Source of the DNA: Gammaproteobacteria bacterium
Lineage (GTDB): Bacteria; Pseudomonadota; Gammaproteobacteria; Steroidobacterales; Woeseiaceae
Direction of reading: 5' to 3'
NCBI GenBank assembly: GCA_029862045.1
Contig: JAOTYE010000005.1
Coordinates: 124,001 to 188,000, forward strand
Length of the DNA stretch: 64,000 nucleotides
Below, in pieces: positions 8,053 to 19,000 of the stretch. Each line of letters begins with the position of its first letter. Positions within the stretch are counted from its first letter, which is position 1. The notes beneath the pieces were generated by a model, which did no database searches, was not told the DNA's origin, and worked only from the letters and a program-made list of their open reading frames with translations. The translations under genes were made by a program, and so were the position numbers.

Positions 8053-9255
8053 ATGCACATCACGTTCTCTGACGAAGAACTCGCCTTTCGCGACGAGGTT
8101 CGGTCCTTTTTCCGGGAAGAATTACCCGAAGATATCGTTGAAAAACAGCAACAAGGAGTGCATCTGGGCCGTGAAGATCAAGTGCGGTTTCAGAAGGCGA
8201 TTTTCGACAGGGGATGGGCAGGCTACAACTGGCCCGTCGAATATGGCGGCACGGGCTGGACCGCGGTGCAGAAGTACATTTTCGCCACCGAGATGGCCGA
8301 CGCGAATGCGCCCGTTATCATTCCGTTCGGTCTCGGCATGGTCGGCCCGGTCATTTACACCTTTGGCAACCAGGCGCAGAAAAAGCGCTTTCTACCGGAT
8401 ATTCTCGAGAGCAACGTCTGGTGGTGTCAGGGTTACTCCGAGCCGGGGTCCGGATCTGACCTGGCGTCGCTGAAGACCCGCGCCGAACTGGCTGGCGATC
8501 ATTACATCGTCAACGGAACCAAGACCTGGACCACGCTGGGTCAGCACGCTGACTGGATCTTTTGCCTCGTCAGAACGAGTACCGACGTCGCCCGACGCCA
8601 GGAAGGCATCAGCTTCCTGCTTATCGATATGAAGACGCCCGGCGTAACGGTCACGCCGATCATCACGATTGAGGGAGACCACGAGATTAACGAGGTGCAT
8701 TTTAAAGATGTTGCGGTGCCCATTGAAAATCTCGTCGGCGAAGAGGGCAAGGGCTGGACGTACGGGAAGGTTCTGTTGCAACACGAGCGCGCCGGCACTG
8801 CCGGAGTCGCAGGCACGAATTATCGATTGAAAAAGCTGCGCGCACAGGCCGCACGGTCAGTTCGTGGCGCCACACCGCTCGTCAACGATCGCAATTTTAT
8901 GCGCAGACTTGCCGCGACGGAGATAGAACTCAAGGCCCTCGAGTTCACGGAACTGCGGACCTTGGCTGCGGTCGCCTCGGGCAAGGCACCCGGCCCCGAA
9001 TCATCGATTCTCAAACTCAAGGGCACCGAGTTACAGCAGGCCGTCGATGAACTTTACGTCGAGGCGGCAGGTTACTATGCGCTTCCTTACGTACCGGATC
9101 AGTATGTACTCGACTTTCCGATCGAAGATCGGGTTGGTGAAGGCGCCGAAACGAAAACGTCGTTGCGCTATTTTAATTTTCGCAAGGCCTCGATTTACGG
9201 CGGCTCCAACGAGATTCAAAAGAACATCGTCGCCAAGCACGTGCTTGGGCTGTAG
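8053..9255 (+). CDS. Acyl-CoA dehydrogenase (PimC-like large subunit)
   Basis: A 400-residue FAD acyl-CoA dehydrogenase starting MHITFSDEELAFRDEVRSFF. FAD/substrate motifs include WCQGYSEPGSGSDLASLKTRA, TKTWTTLGQHADW and the C-terminal YGGSNEIQKNIVAKHVLGL. The start at 8053 is preferred because residues upstream in the frame are unlike the family. The next gene, 11 nt downstream, encodes a second, more divergent dehydrogenase; such pairs (for example PimC/PimD or FadE28/FadE29) form heterotetramers acting on dicarboxylyl-CoA or steroid side-chain CoA esters. The substrate here is unknown. Confidence 0.88.
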   Translation: MHITFSDEELAFRDEVRSFFREELPEDIVEKQQQGVHLGREDQVRFQKAIFDRGWAGYNWPVEYGGTGWTAVQKYIFATEMADANAPVIIPFGLGMVGPVIYTFGNQAQKKRFLPDILESNVWWCQGYSEPGSGSDLASLKTRAELAGDHYIVNGTKTWTTLGQHADWIFCLVRTSTDVARRQEGISFLLIDMKTPGVTVTPIITIEGDHEINEVHFKDVAVPIENLVGEEGKGWTYGKVLLQHERAGTAGVAGTNYRLKKLRAQAARSVRGATPLVNDRNFMRRLAATEIELKALEFTELRTLAAVASGKAPGPESSILKLKGTELQQAVDELYVEAAGYYALPYVPDQYVLDFPIEDRVGEGAETKTSLRYFNFRKASIYGGSNEIQKNIVAKHVLGL

Positions 9256-9266
9256 GGGCGCACTTT

Positions 9267-10391
9267 ATGGACTTTTCCTTCAACGAAGTGCAGATGATGC
9301 TCACCGACAGCGTCGAAAAATTCATTAGCAACGACTACGACTTCGAGTCTCGCCAGAAATACGCGGCGTCGGAGCTCGGTTACAACGCCGAAGTGTGGCG
9401 GACGTTTGCCGAACTCGGCTGGACGGCCGTGCCATTCAGTGAAGCTGATGGTGGTTTCGACGGCGGACCGGTCGAGATGATGGTCATGCTGCAGCAGTTC
9501 GGTCGCGGGCTGATTGTCGAACCCTACCTCGCTAACGTCATTTTGGCTGGCGGTATCCTGCGCCGAGCCGCAAGCGAGCCACAGAAATTGAAATTGCTGC
9601 AGCCGTTGATCGCGGGAGAACTTCAGGCGGCACTTGCTTACGTCGAACCGCAGAGCCGCTACGACCTAGCTAACGTCGAGACGACAGCAGAAGCCGATGG
9701 CGATGCCTGGCTCATCAATGGGCATAAGGGCTTCGTCCTCAATGGCGGACATGCCGGTTTGCTGATTGTTCCGGCGCGGACGTCGGGCGAAAGCGTATCC
9801 CCGGACGGAATTACGCTATTTGCGGTCGGTGGCATGGCGGACGGCGTGTCCAGGAAGTCGTATCCAACGGTCGATGGACAACAGGCAGCCGAGATCAAGC
9901 TGAACAACGTCCGCGTCGAAAAAAACGCCGTGCTCGGTGACGTGGATAACGGCTTTGCGACGCTCGCAGCCGTGATTGACGAAGCAACGCTCGCTGTTTG
10001 TGCCGAAGCGGTTGGCATCATGCAGATCCTGACTGATAAGACGGTCGAGTATACGAAGAACCGTGTTCAGTTCGGCGTGCCGATCGGCAGCTTCCAGGCT
10101 TTGCAGCACCGCATGGTCGACATGCTGACGGCCTGCGAACAAAGTTACTCGCTATTGATCTGGGCCTCGATGGCAAATGCCGACGGCACCGACGAAGCAA
10201 AGAAGTCGATTAGTGCCCTCAAGTATCAGATCGGCACCGCCGGAAAAAAAGTCGGCCAGGAAGCCGTGCAATTACATGGTGGCATGGGAGTGTCATGGGA
10301 CGTCGACATCGCCCACTACTTCAAGCGATTGACGGCCATTGGCCAGATGTTCGGCACCGCCGACTGGCACCTCGATAAACTGGCTGTGTGA
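9267..10391 (+). CDS. Acyl-CoA dehydrogenase (PimD-like small subunit)
   Basis: A 374-residue acyl-CoA dehydrogenase starting MDFSFNEVQMMLTDSVEKF. The central domain is degenerate around AYVEPQSRYDLANVET, but the C-terminal helical domain retains FGVPIGSFQALQHRMVDM and AVQLHGGMGVSWDVDIAHYFKRL. The spacing to the upstream paralogue (11 nt) indicates co-translation and probably an alpha2/beta2 complex with a shared active site, by analogy to PimCD and FadE28-29. No regulator or CoA ligase is adjacent. Confidence 0.87.
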   Translation: MDFSFNEVQMMLTDSVEKFISNDYDFESRQKYAASELGYNAEVWRTFAELGWTAVPFSEADGGFDGGPVEMMVMLQQFGRGLIVEPYLANVILAGGILRRAASEPQKLKLLQPLIAGELQAALAYVEPQSRYDLANVETTAEADGDAWLINGHKGFVLNGGHAGLLIVPARTSGESVSPDGITLFAVGGMADGVSRKSYPTVDGQQAAEIKLNNVRVEKNAVLGDVDNGFATLAAVIDEATLAVCAEAVGIMQILTDKTVEYTKNRVQFGVPIGSFQALQHRMVDMLTACEQSYSLLIWASMANADGTDEAKKSISALKYQIGTAGKKVGQEAVQLHGGMGVSWDVDIAHYFKRLTAIGQMFGTADWHLDKLAV

Positions 10392-10417
10392 GAAAAGCCG
10401 CCATTGGCTGCTAAGAA

Positions 10418-11170
10418 ATGATCCCCGCCAGCGTTGTAGCCTTTTTCGCGGCCAACCAGGAATTGCTGTGGCTCACGACCTTGATCGTCGATCTTGGTGG
10501 CACCGTCATTCTCTACCGGCTTTTTGGCAAGGCCGGGCTGCAGGTTGCGATCGCGACAGCGATCATTCTCGCAAACCTGCAGGGACCAAAGCTCACCGTG
10601 ATCTTCGGCATGGAAACCAGTCTCGGCGTTATTTTTTATTCAAGCATCTTCTTTGCAACCGACGTCCTGAGCGAAAACTACGGCAAGGCCGAGGCGAACA
10701 AGGCGGTCCGTATGGGCTTTGCCGTCAGCATCATCGTACTTGTGATGCTTAGCTTTGCGATGCTGTACCTGCCGAGCCAGAAGCCGGGTTCTGCCGAATT
10801 CTCGGCGAACGTCCACAACGCGTTCGCAACCATCGTCAACTTCACACCCAAGATGATCCTGGGGTCATTGCTGGCGTACATCATCAGCCAGAGTTTCGAC
10901 GTCTGGGCATTTCACAAGATCAAGTCGATCACAGGAGACCGCTGGCTCTGGTTGCGCAACAACCTGTCGACTATGAGCTCGCAGGTCATCGACACTGCTA
11001 TTTTCACGCTTGTCGTCTGGGCACCAATTGTCGGCATCAAGTCTGCATTGGCGCTGGGTTTTGCCAAGTACATCTTCAAGATCGCTATAGCGATGATCGA
11101 CACAGCATTCATTTACTGGGCCAGGTTCGCGTTCGGCCAGAGACACCCGGCAGAGGCTCAGCCTGCCTGA
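10418..11170 (+). CDS. yhhQ: Queuosine precursor transporter (YhhQ/VUT family)
   Basis: A 250-residue inner-membrane protein with about six hydrophobic helices. Diagnostic family phrases are FATDVLSENYGKAEANKAV, SQSFDVWAFHKIK and RNNLSTMSSQVIDT (DUF165). The family imports preQ0/preQ1 for queuosine modification of tRNA. The window also has a QueF at 43174, so both salvage and a late biosynthetic step are present, though not adjacent. It lies 26 nt after the acyl-CoA dehydrogenase pair, probably read through from it. Confidence 0.9.
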   Translation: MIPASVVAFFAANQELLWLTTLIVDLGGTVILYRLFGKAGLQVAIATAIILANLQGPKLTVIFGMETSLGVIFYSSIFFATDVLSENYGKAEANKAVRMGFAVSIIVLVMLSFAMLYLPSQKPGSAEFSANVHNAFATIVNFTPKMILGSLLAYIISQSFDVWAFHKIKSITGDRWLWLRNNLSTMSSQVIDTAIFTLVVWAPIVGIKSALALGFAKYIFKIAIAMIDTAFIYWARFAFGQRHPAEAQPA

Positions 11171-11208
11171 TAGAATTGGCGTGTTACTCGAAGAACGAGA
11201 ATAAAGTA

Positions 11209-12012
11209 ATGCAACCGTCAGGTGTCATCACGATCACAACCGACTTCGGCCACAAAGGCCCGTTCGCCGCAGTGATGCACGGCGTCATCATCAAGAGATT
11301 CCCCGACGCCAGGGTCATCGACCTTGCGCATGACATCCCTGCCCAATGGCCGCCGGAAGCCGGCTTCTGGGTCAGCCGCAGCTACCAGTATTTTCCGCGC
11401 GGCACCGTACACCTCGCTATCGTCGACCCGGGTGTGGGCACTGAGCGCGACATTCTGATCGTCGAATACGATGACCATTTTTTTATGGCACCCGACAACG
11501 GCCTCCTCGCACGCATGCTTGACAAGGCCGACGATGCGTCCGTGTTCAAGCTCCGTCCTGACGCGCTCGAAAGTCTCGATATACGGGCGCCGAGCATGAC
11601 ATTCCATGGGCGCGATATTTTCGCACCGGTCGCCGCCGAGCTTGCCGCCGGCCGCACGACCCCGGCCGACATCGGTCTGGCAACAACCGACTGGACGCCA
11701 GCATGGCTGGACGAACCTGAGGTAACAGCCAGCAAAGTTTCGGGCGTAATCGTCACCGTAGACGCGTTTGGCAATCTGATCAGTAACATCGACGCAGAAC
11801 TGATCGAGGAATTCAGCAACCCGGTCGCTCACATTGCGGGCCATGACATCGAGATGCGGGCGACGTATGGTCGGGCCAAACCAGGCGATTATCTCGCGCT
11901 GATCAATTCGTTCGGTGTACTCGAAGTCGCGAAAGCTGAAAGCAGCGCAGCCGAAGGCCTCGGCAGCGACCGAGGCGCGCCAATAACCGTGGTCGACGGA
12001 CTCGCCACGTGA
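11209..12012 (+). CDS. SAM hydrolase / S-adenosyl-l-methionine hydroxide adenosyltransferase family protein
   Basis: A 267-residue protein of the DUF62 family, which hydrolyses SAM to adenosine and methionine and is related to fluorinase and chlorinase. It begins GVITITTDFGHKGPFAAVMHGVI and contains IDLAHDIP, VHLAIVDPGVGTERD and FHGRDIFAPVAAELA; the C-terminal beta-barrel has GVIVTVDAFGNLISNI. The ATG at 11209 is chosen over an in-frame GTG at 11176, which would add an unrelated leader. It follows yhhQ by 38 nt and ends just before a structured intergenic repeat. Confidence 0.88.
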   Translation: MQPSGVITITTDFGHKGPFAAVMHGVIIKRFPDARVIDLAHDIPAQWPPEAGFWVSRSYQYFPRGTVHLAIVDPGVGTERDILIVEYDDHFFMAPDNGLLARMLDKADDASVFKLRPDALESLDIRAPSMTFHGRDIFAPVAAELAAGRTTPADIGLATTDWTPAWLDEPEVTASKVSGVIVTVDAFGNLISNIDAELIEEFSNPVAHIAGHDIEMRATYGRAKPGDYLALINSFGVLEVAKAESSAAEGLGSDRGAPITVVDGLAT

Positions 12013-12020
12013 GTCGATTA

Positions 12021-12152
12021 GCGGCCGTGGGAGGGGGGCTGCTCATCGGAAGTAAAGCGCAGCGTACTCAACAAGGTGCAAAGTCTCAGTCCGATCGTTA
12101 GTAGGCTATCGGACCGAGCCATGAAGATGAGCAGTCACCGGACCGCGGCCGC
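12021..12152 (+). repeat. Structured intergenic repeat, copy 1 (long form)
   Basis: An imperfect palindromic element between two convergent genes. The outer stem is GCGGCCGTGG (12021-12030) with CCGCGGCCGC (12143-12152), one mismatch. The middle stem is CTGCTCATC (12039-12047) with GATGAGCAG (12126-12134), perfect. The interior contains CGGAAGTAAAGCGCAGCGTA (12047-12066) and CGAGCCATGA (12115-12124), both identical to copy 2 on the other strand at 37679-37759. Between these two blocks a 48-nt segment absent from copy 2 carries its own hairpin GTCCGAT/ATCGGAC (12089-12095, 12108-12114). Function unknown; position suggests 3'-end processing or bidirectional termination. Confidence 0.75.
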
Positions 12153-12160
12153 GTGACCGA

Positions 12161-13837
12161 CTAACCTGACATCGCCTGGCGTTCGATCTTCGCCCAACTA
12201 TCTCGAAGCGTAACAATTCTGTTAATCACCGGAGCTTCGGCAGAATGCTCCTCGGAGTCTGTACAGAAATATCCGAGGCGTTCGAACTGGACTGACTGCC
12301 CTGCTGCCAGAGTTTTGAGTGCGGGTTCGAGTACTGCGTCGACAGTCTCCAGCGAGTCGGGGTTCAGAACCGTCATAAAGTCGTCAACGGAATTCGGATC
12401 CGGCACGGTAAACAGCCGGTCGTAGAGACGCACCTTTGCTGGAACGGCATGTGCGGCCGACACCCAGTGAATCGTGCCTTTTACTTTCTTGTCGCTGGTA
12501 CCCGTACCGCTTCTCGTATCCGGGTCATAGCTGCAGCGCAGCTCTATCACATTGCCCGTATCGTTCTTGATTACCTCATCGCAACGAATGATGTAGCCAA
12601 ATCGCAGCCGAACCTCCCCGCCGGGCTTCAGGCGGAAGAACTTGCGCGGTGCCTCTTCGAGAAAGTCTTCCCGCTCGATCCAGAGCTCACGCGAAAATGG
12701 CATGTCGCGCGTACCGAGATCGGGGCGATTCGGATGATTCATCGCCTGCATGATCTCTACCTGATCGTCCGGGTAGTTCGTCAACACGACTTTCAAGGGA
12801 TGCAAAACGGCCATGCGACGTTCGGCCGATTCGCCAAGCTGCTCGCGAATACAATTCTCGAGCACGCCCATTTCTATGAGTTTGTCTTTCTTCGTAACAC
12901 CGCCGCGCTTTACAAATTCGCGCATGGCAGCTGCGGGATAGCCGCGTCGGCGCATCCCGGCGATTGTGGGCATACGCGGATCATCCCATCCGGAAACAAC
13001 GTCACCTTCGATCAGCGCGTTGAGATTGCGCTTGCTCGTAATCGTGTAGGCCAGATTCAGTCTTGAAAACTCGATCTGCCGTGGCCGATGTTCGGGTTTC
13101 AGTTGATCGAGGAACCAGTCGTAGAGCGGCCGATGATCCTCGAACTCCAGCGTGCACAGCGAATGAGTAATGCCCTCGAATGCATCGGAGAGTGTGTGTG
13201 CGAAGTCGTACATCGGGTAGATGCACCACTTGTCGCCGGTACGCTGATGATCGATATGACGAATCCGGTACAGGGCAGGATCACGCAGATTCATGTTTGG
13301 CGACGCCATGTCGATTTTTGCGCGCAGCACATGCTCGCCATCTTTGAATTCACCGGCTCGCATGCGGCGCAACAGGTCGAGATTCTCGTCGACGCCACGA
13401 TCACGATGGGGACTGTTCTTGCCCGGTGCGGTTAGCGTGCCGCGGTATTCACGAATCTCGGCGGCGCTCAGGCTGTCGACATAAGCAGCCCCCGTCTCGA
13501 CGAGCCTCTCGGCCGAATCGTAGAGCTGATCGAAATAATCCGATGCGTGCGTCAGCCGGTCTTCCCAGTCGAACCCGAGCCAATGCACATCGCGCTCGAT
13601 CGCGCGCACATATTCTGCTTTCTCTTTTCCCGGGTTGGTGTCATCGAAACGTAGAAATGTTCGGCCGTCATTCTCTTCGCCGACACCGAAATTCAGGCAG
13701 ATCGACATGACATGCCCGACATGCAGGTAGCCGTTCGGCTCCGGCGGAAATCGCGTCACGATCTCATCGTGCTTCCCGGATTCGAGGTCCTCAAAGATGA
13801 TCTGGCGGATAAAGTCCCGCGGTGGCGCGTCGCTCAT
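12161..13837 (-). CDS. glnS: Glutaminyl-tRNA synthetase
   Basis: A 558-residue class I aminoacyl-tRNA synthetase charging tRNA-Gln. The HIGH-type motif is [14 protein letters not shown] (about residues 29-42), the KMSKS-type loop is [11 protein letters not shown] (TSKR where E. coli has MSKR), and the C-terminal anticodon-binding barrels include [21 protein letters not shown] and [21 protein letters not shown]. The length is typical of GlnRS. It is divergent from thrS with about 150 bp between starts. Confidence 0.96.
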   Translation of the reverse strand: MSDAPPRDFIRQIIFEDLESGKHDEIVTRFPPEPNGYLHVGHVMSICLNFGVGEENDGRTFLRFDDTNPGKEKAEYVRAIERDVHWLGFDWEDRLTHASDYFDQLYDSAERLVETGAAYVDSLSAAEIREYRGTLTAPGKNSPHRDRGVDENLDLLRRMRAGEFKDGEHVLRAKIDMASPNMNLRDPALYRIRHIDHQRTGDKWCIYPMYDFAHTLSDAFEGITHSLCTLEFEDHRPLYDWFLDQLKPEHRPRQIEFSRLNLAYTITSKRNLNALIEGDVVSGWDDPRMPTIAGMRRRGYPAAAMREFVKRGGVTKKDKLIEMGVLENCIREQLGESAERRMAVLHPLKVVLTNYPDDQVEIMQAMNHPNRPDLGTRDMPFSRELWIEREDFLEEAPRKFFRLKPGGEVRLRFGYIIRCDEVIKNDTGNVIELRCSYDPDTRSGTGTSDKKVKGTIHWVSAAHAVPAKVRLYDRLFTVPDPNSVDDFMTVLNPDSLETVDAVLEPALKTLAAGQSVQFERLGYFCTDSEEHSAEAPVINRIVTLRDSWAKIERQAMSG

Positions 13838-13933
13838 AAGTTTTCTTGCTCAATCAGACGGGGCGCTATTCTACGCTGATTTCCGGGCTCATTGCCGGGC
13901 ACATTTTGCATGAGTTAGGAGCACCCACTACTG

Positions 13934-13939
13934 TACAAT
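13934..13939 (+). promoter_or_regulatory. Possible thrS -10 element
   Basis: TACAAT lies about 50 nt upstream of the thrS start. No well-spaced -35 hexamer is evident, so this rests on a single element. Confidence 0.3.
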
Positions 13940-13988
13940 AGCGCGCCGTGCCTGACGGCAGCCATATTCATTACCAGCAGATCGAGCG

Positions 13989-15902
13989 ATGCCAAACATA
14001 ACTTTACCCGACGGCTCTGTCCGGCCGTTTGACGCTGCCACCTCAGGTGCCGAGATTGCCGCCAGCATCGGCAAGAGCCTGGCCCGCGATGCCGTGGCCG
14101 TCCGTGTCGACGGTGAACTGTACGACCTGACCCGCGACATCGAGACTGACGTGGCAATCGAGGTCGTTACTCGGGATTCGGAAGACGGGCTCGAGTTGCT
14201 GCGCCACGATGCCGCGCATGTGCTCGCCGAGGCCGTCAAGGAACTGTGGCCGGAGACCCAGGTGACAATTGGTCCCGCGATCGAGAACGGCTTCTACTAC
14301 GATTTCGCTCGCGAAGAGCCATTCACCGAGGACGACCTCAAGGTGATTGAAGCCCGCATGCAGGACATCGTCGACCGTGACGAGCGAATCGAACGTGAGG
14401 TCTGGGATCGTGATGACGCGGTCGAGTTTTTCCGCGGCATTGGCGAGGAGTACAAGGCCGAAATCATCGCGAGCATTCCCGCGGGTGAGGCGATCACCCT
14501 GTATCGCCAGGGCGAATTCATCGACCTGTGCCGCGGGCCGCACTTGCCATCAACCGGAAAGCTCGGCAAGGCATTTAAACTAACCCGGGTATCGGGCGCC
14601 TACTGGCGTGGCGATTCGAACAACGAGATGTTGCAGCGCGTGTATGGCACGGCCTGGGCCAACGACAAGCAGCTGCGCAACTATCTGCAGATGCTCGAGG
14701 AAGCCGAGAAACGCGACCATCGGCGCCTCGGCCGCGTCATGGACTTGTTTCATTTTCAGGAAGAATCGCCCGGCGCTGTGTTCTGGCATCCGAAAGGCTG
14801 GAACCTGTTTCGGAGTCTGGTTGATTTCATGCGCCAGCAACAAAATGCGGCCGGCTACCGCGAGATCAACACGCCCGAGCTAATGTCCCGGTCGCTATGG
14901 GAGGCGTCAGGCCATTGGGACACGTTCGGCGACGACATGTTTACGACTGAAACGGCCGACGGACGACAATACGCGATCAAACCGATGAACTGCCCGGGCC
15001 ATGTACAGGTATTCAAACAGGGCATCACGAGTTATCGCGACCTGCCCTGTCGCCTGGCTGAATTCGGCAAATGCCATCGTAACGAGCCGTCGGGTGCACT
15101 GCACGGCATGATGCGTGTGCGCGCATTTACACAAGACGATGCGCATATCTTTTGTACACCCGAGCAAATCACCGACGAGTCCATCGCTGTCTGCGATCTT
15201 ATTCTTGGCATCTACAAGAGCTTCGGCTTCGACGACGTGCGCATCAAGTTCGCCGACCGTCCCGAAGTTCGCGTTGGTGAGGACGAAGTTTGGGATCAGG
15301 CAGAGGCCGCACTGTTAAAGGCGCTCGAAGTTGCCGGCCTCAAGTACACACATAACCCGGGCGAAGGTGCATTCTACGGACCGAAGCTGGAATTCGTGCT
15401 GCGCGATGCCATCGGGCGCGACTGGCAGTGTGGCACGTTGCAGGTCGACCTAAACATGCCGGGACGGCTCGGCGCGACGTACATCGGCGAAGACGGTAAC
15501 AAGCATCTGCCCGTGATGTTGCATCGTGCGATCTTCGGCTCGCTCGAGCGGTTCATCGGCATCCTGATCGAGCACCATGCCGGCAACCTGCCGCTGTGGC
15601 TCGCGCCGACCCAGGTCAAAGTGCTGACGATTACCTCCGACGCGAACGACTATGCCGAGGAAGTGGCACACGCGCTCGGGAACGCCGGGCTCCGCGTTGA
15701 GACCGACACCCGCAATGAGAAGATCTCCTACAAAGTTCGCGAACACAGCGTGGAAAAAGTCCCAATATTGCTCGCCGTCGGACAGCGCGAGGTCGATGAG
15801 CGCAACGTCGCGATGCGCCGCCTCGGCTCCAGGAAACAGACCGTACTTTCGCTCGACGATGCCGTCGCCGAGTTGTCTGCCGAAGCGCTGCACCACAGTT
15901 GA
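13989..15902 (+). CDS. thrS: Threonyl-tRNA synthetase
   Basis: A 637-residue class II synthetase. Domain order is TGS (1-60), the editing/SAD domain with its metal-binding [11 protein letters not shown], then the catalytic core with motif 2 region [28 protein letters not shown] and the zinc-ligand segment NCPGHVQVF, and the anticodon-binding domain (about 530-637). In many gammaproteobacteria infC-rpmI-rplT follow thrS; here the next gene is the receiver/TonB hybrid instead. Confidence 0.97.
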   Translation: MPNITLPDGSVRPFDAATSGAEIAASIGKSLARDAVAVRVDGELYDLTRDIETDVAIEVVTRDSEDGLELLRHDAAHVLAEAVKELWPETQVTIGPAIENGFYYDFAREEPFTEDDLKVIEARMQDIVDRDERIEREVWDRDDAVEFFRGIGEEYKAEIIASIPAGEAITLYRQGEFIDLCRGPHLPSTGKLGKAFKLTRVSGAYWRGDSNNEMLQRVYGTAWANDKQLRNYLQMLEEAEKRDHRRLGRVMDLFHFQEESPGAVFWHPKGWNLFRSLVDFMRQQQNAAGYREINTPELMSRSLWEASGHWDTFGDDMFTTETADGRQYAIKPMNCPGHVQVFKQGITSYRDLPCRLAEFGKCHRNEPSGALHGMMRVRAFTQDDAHIFCTPEQITDESIAVCDLILGIYKSFGFDDVRIKFADRPEVRVGEDEVWDQAEAALLKALEVAGLKYTHNPGEGAFYGPKLEFVLRDAIGRDWQCGTLQVDLNMPGRLGATYIGEDGNKHLPVMLHRAIFGSLERFIGILIEHHAGNLPLWLAPTQVKVLTITSDANDYAEEVAHALGNAGLRVETDTRNEKISYKVREHSVEKVPILLAVGQREVDERNVAMRRLGSRKQTVLSLDDAVAELSAEALHHS

Positions 15903-15986
15903 TCTGACCGCTGTCTGACCGCCCGAAGCCCAAATGTGATGCGGGCTGCAGTTGCACTGTGCGGCATGTCACAAATTCGAATATCG

Positions 15987-16002
15987 GTCGCCGTCCGGCG
16001 AC
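15987..16002. other. Perfect inverted repeat upstream of the receiver/TonB gene
   Basis: GTCGCCG (15987-15993) and CGGCGAC (15996-16002) form a 7-bp palindrome about 85 nt before the GTG start at 16085. It could be a small hairpin in the leader or a protein-binding site. There is no T-run to make it a terminator for thrS. Confidence 0.3.
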
Positions 16003-16084
16003 AAATCACCTCACGCCCAAGGATATACTCCTCCGACGCAAGGACTCAGCGTGCGATTAGACATAAAGCAACGGAGGTCATCGA

Positions 16085-19000
16085 GTGTCGTTGGAGCATT
16101 TCAAGAAGCAGGTTCTGTTACTACATAGCGAACAAAGCGCCCTGGACGACCTTAGCACCGGGTTCAATGATCGCTACACAGTGCACTGTGCAACCAGCGG
16201 CAGCGAAGCACTAAACACGCTCGGCGAAATCCAGATCGACGTCATCGTGACGGCGCAAGATCTGCCGGGCATGAGCGGCCTTGACGCACTGCGCGAAGCC
16301 AAGAAACGTTCTCCCGAGACGATCGGAATCCTCCTTGCAGGCAACGAAGACGACGGCCTCGAGGCTCTCGTCGGCGACAAGGAAGTATTCCAGATAGTGC
16401 GCGGTAGCATCACTCCCGATTCGCTAAAGAGCCTGATCGATAATGCGACACAGCAGGCACGCCTTCTGGCACTTGCCGAATCGGCTAACGACACAACGGC
16501 GAATGTTGATGTACCTGGCGCCGAACACATCGTCATGGAAACGTCTGAAAACGGTTCGCCCATTATCTCGGACGGCACAGGCCGTTTGCCGATTCTGGAT
16601 TCGAAGAAGGTATCAGCAGCAGGCGTCGGATCGCAGGCCGTCGACGTACTTGTCCTGACTCAGGATGAGGAGTTCCTGGCAACCGTTAAGGAATCGGCAC
16701 GGGGTCTGCACAATGTGATCTACGCCAACACGCTTGCTCAGGCTGATGATGCCGTACGCAAGACCAAAGTTGGCGTTGCCGTCGTCGATGCTGCCATGGT
16801 TGGCGCCGACGTCGAGACGATGACCATGAAGCTACGTGCAGTTTCACCTCGACTCGTCGCCATTGTTGCGGGCCGCCGCGACGATGGCGAAATGCTTATG
16901 GACCTGATCAATCGCGGCAAGGTGTATCGCTTCTTGCTGAAGCCGGTTTCGCCGGGCCGCTCGCGACTCGCTGTCGAGGCATCGGTGAAGCATCATCTTG
17001 AGGCACCGGATTCCGCGTTCAAGATTTCTGACACGACAGCACCGCCGCCGAAAGCCGCACCCAAGCCGCAACCGAAGCCTCAGCCCAGGCTGGAGCCTAA
17101 GTCTCAGCCCAAGCCGGTGCCCAGGCCGAAGCCCAAGGCTGAAGCCAAACCTGAACCCAAGATCAAGCCGGTCCCCGAGGCCAAGGAGCCACGGCAGCAA
17201 CGGCCCAAGCCGGCACCCGTTGCCAAAGCGCCGGAAGCACCGCAGGAGGTTCCCAAGGCCAAGATCGAGCCAAGCAGCACGATCGTTCCGAATCGCAACG
17301 AAGCGTTGTCACCCATTGATGACGGATTGACAATGGCGTTCGGTGGAGACGACTCGAGCTTCGCTGAAACAATGACGGGCATCGTCAAATCGGTTGGCGA
17401 CTCGTTCTCGAAAACAAGAAAATCCAATACGGAGACAGCCGAAGCACCAGTTGCTGCGGGCTCGGGTGGCTCTCTGCTCAGCAATCCGAAACGGCTCGGC
17501 ATTGGGGCTGCTGCGCTCGTTGCCATTATCGGCGTATCGTTTTGGATGTTTAGCGGCTCCGATGAGCCGATCGTAGAAGACGACCCTGTCGCAAGCACGC
17601 CTTCAAATACCGAAGCCGAGCCGGTTGTCGAAACAGAGGTCGTTCCTCCGCGAGAGTCCGGCCTCGACGATCTGATCGATGAAGCGCAGCTCGCGACCGC
17701 GGCTGGGCGGGTCTTTGATCCGCCCGGCAGTAATGCCATCGAGCTCTATTTGTCGGCCCTCGAAATGACCCCGGGGGACCCGGTCGCAGCGGCGGGACTG
17801 CAGCAGGTCATCGAGCAGGCACTTGGCATGGCCGAATCGGCGATGCTCGAGCGTCGCGTCGCGGACGCCACGACAGCCTTGCAACGAGTAGAGTTCGCCG
17901 ATCCGAATAACGCGCGACTGCCGTTTCTGAATGCACAACTCGTGCAGACGCAGCTCAGAGACTATGTCGACAATGCACGCCTCGCGATCCGCGAGTCACG
18001 TTTTGATGACGCATCCGTTGCCATTGATGGCGCTCGCTCGCTCGGCATCGCTGATTCGACAGAGATCGATGCCGTTGCGGACGAACTCAGCGCTGCGCTG
18101 AATGACGAGCGTGTTGGTGAGATCCTCGCGCAGGCGAACGCACGATTGGAAGAAGACTTGTTGATCGCACCGTCGAATGACAATGCCCGCTTCTATTTTG
18201 AACTCGCGTTGAGCATCGATACTGAAAATATAGCAGCACGCCAGGGACTGACGGCTGTCGCCAGCAAGCTCGTGCTGCGGGCACGGGCGCAAATCGACAC
18301 AGGCAACTTCGATGTGGCCGACGCACTGCTAATCGATGCGCGTAGGCTCGATCCATCGAGCAGTGAACTGGCTGCGGCCACGACCGCCCTGGCCACTGCA
18401 CGCGAGCGCCTGGCGCAAGAACGCCGTGAAGCACAGCAACGTGCTGCTGCCGAGAAGGCTGCCGCGGAACGCGCTGCGGCCGAAAAAATCGCCGCCGAAC
18501 GCGCTGCGGCCGAAAAAGCTGCTGCAGATCGCGCGGCTGCCGAAAAGGCTGCTGCAGATCGCGCTGCGGCCGAGAAGCTCGCCGCCGAACGCGCTGCCAA
18601 GGAGAAGCTAGCCGCTGAACAGGCTGCTGCCGAGAAGCTTGCCGCGGATCGAGCGGCTGCTGAAAAGGCCGCTGCGGAACGTGCGGCCGCCCAAAAGGTC
18701 GCCGCGGAACGTGCGGCCGCAGACAAAGCTGCCGCAGACAAAGCTGCTGCTGAACTGGCTGCTGCTGAACAGGCTGCTGCTGAGCGGGCTGCTGCTGAGC
18801 GGATTGCCGCTGAGCGGGCTGCTGCTGAGCGGGCTACTGCTGCGCTGGCTACTGCTGCGCGGGCTGCCGCCAGGCAGCCAGCTGCTGCGCCGTCAGAGAC
18901 CGTGCAAAGACCCGCACAGAAGCAGGATGCTGCGGACGATTTGGTCGTTGCTGCCGCAGAGCCAACAAGTGACTACACGCCGCCGCAGTTCGCCGCTGCC

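Noticed and set aside
18193..18741. Antisense frame encoding a Ser/Ala repeat protein
   Set aside because: It is the reverse complement of the Ala-rich coiled-coil repeats of the receiver/TonB gene.
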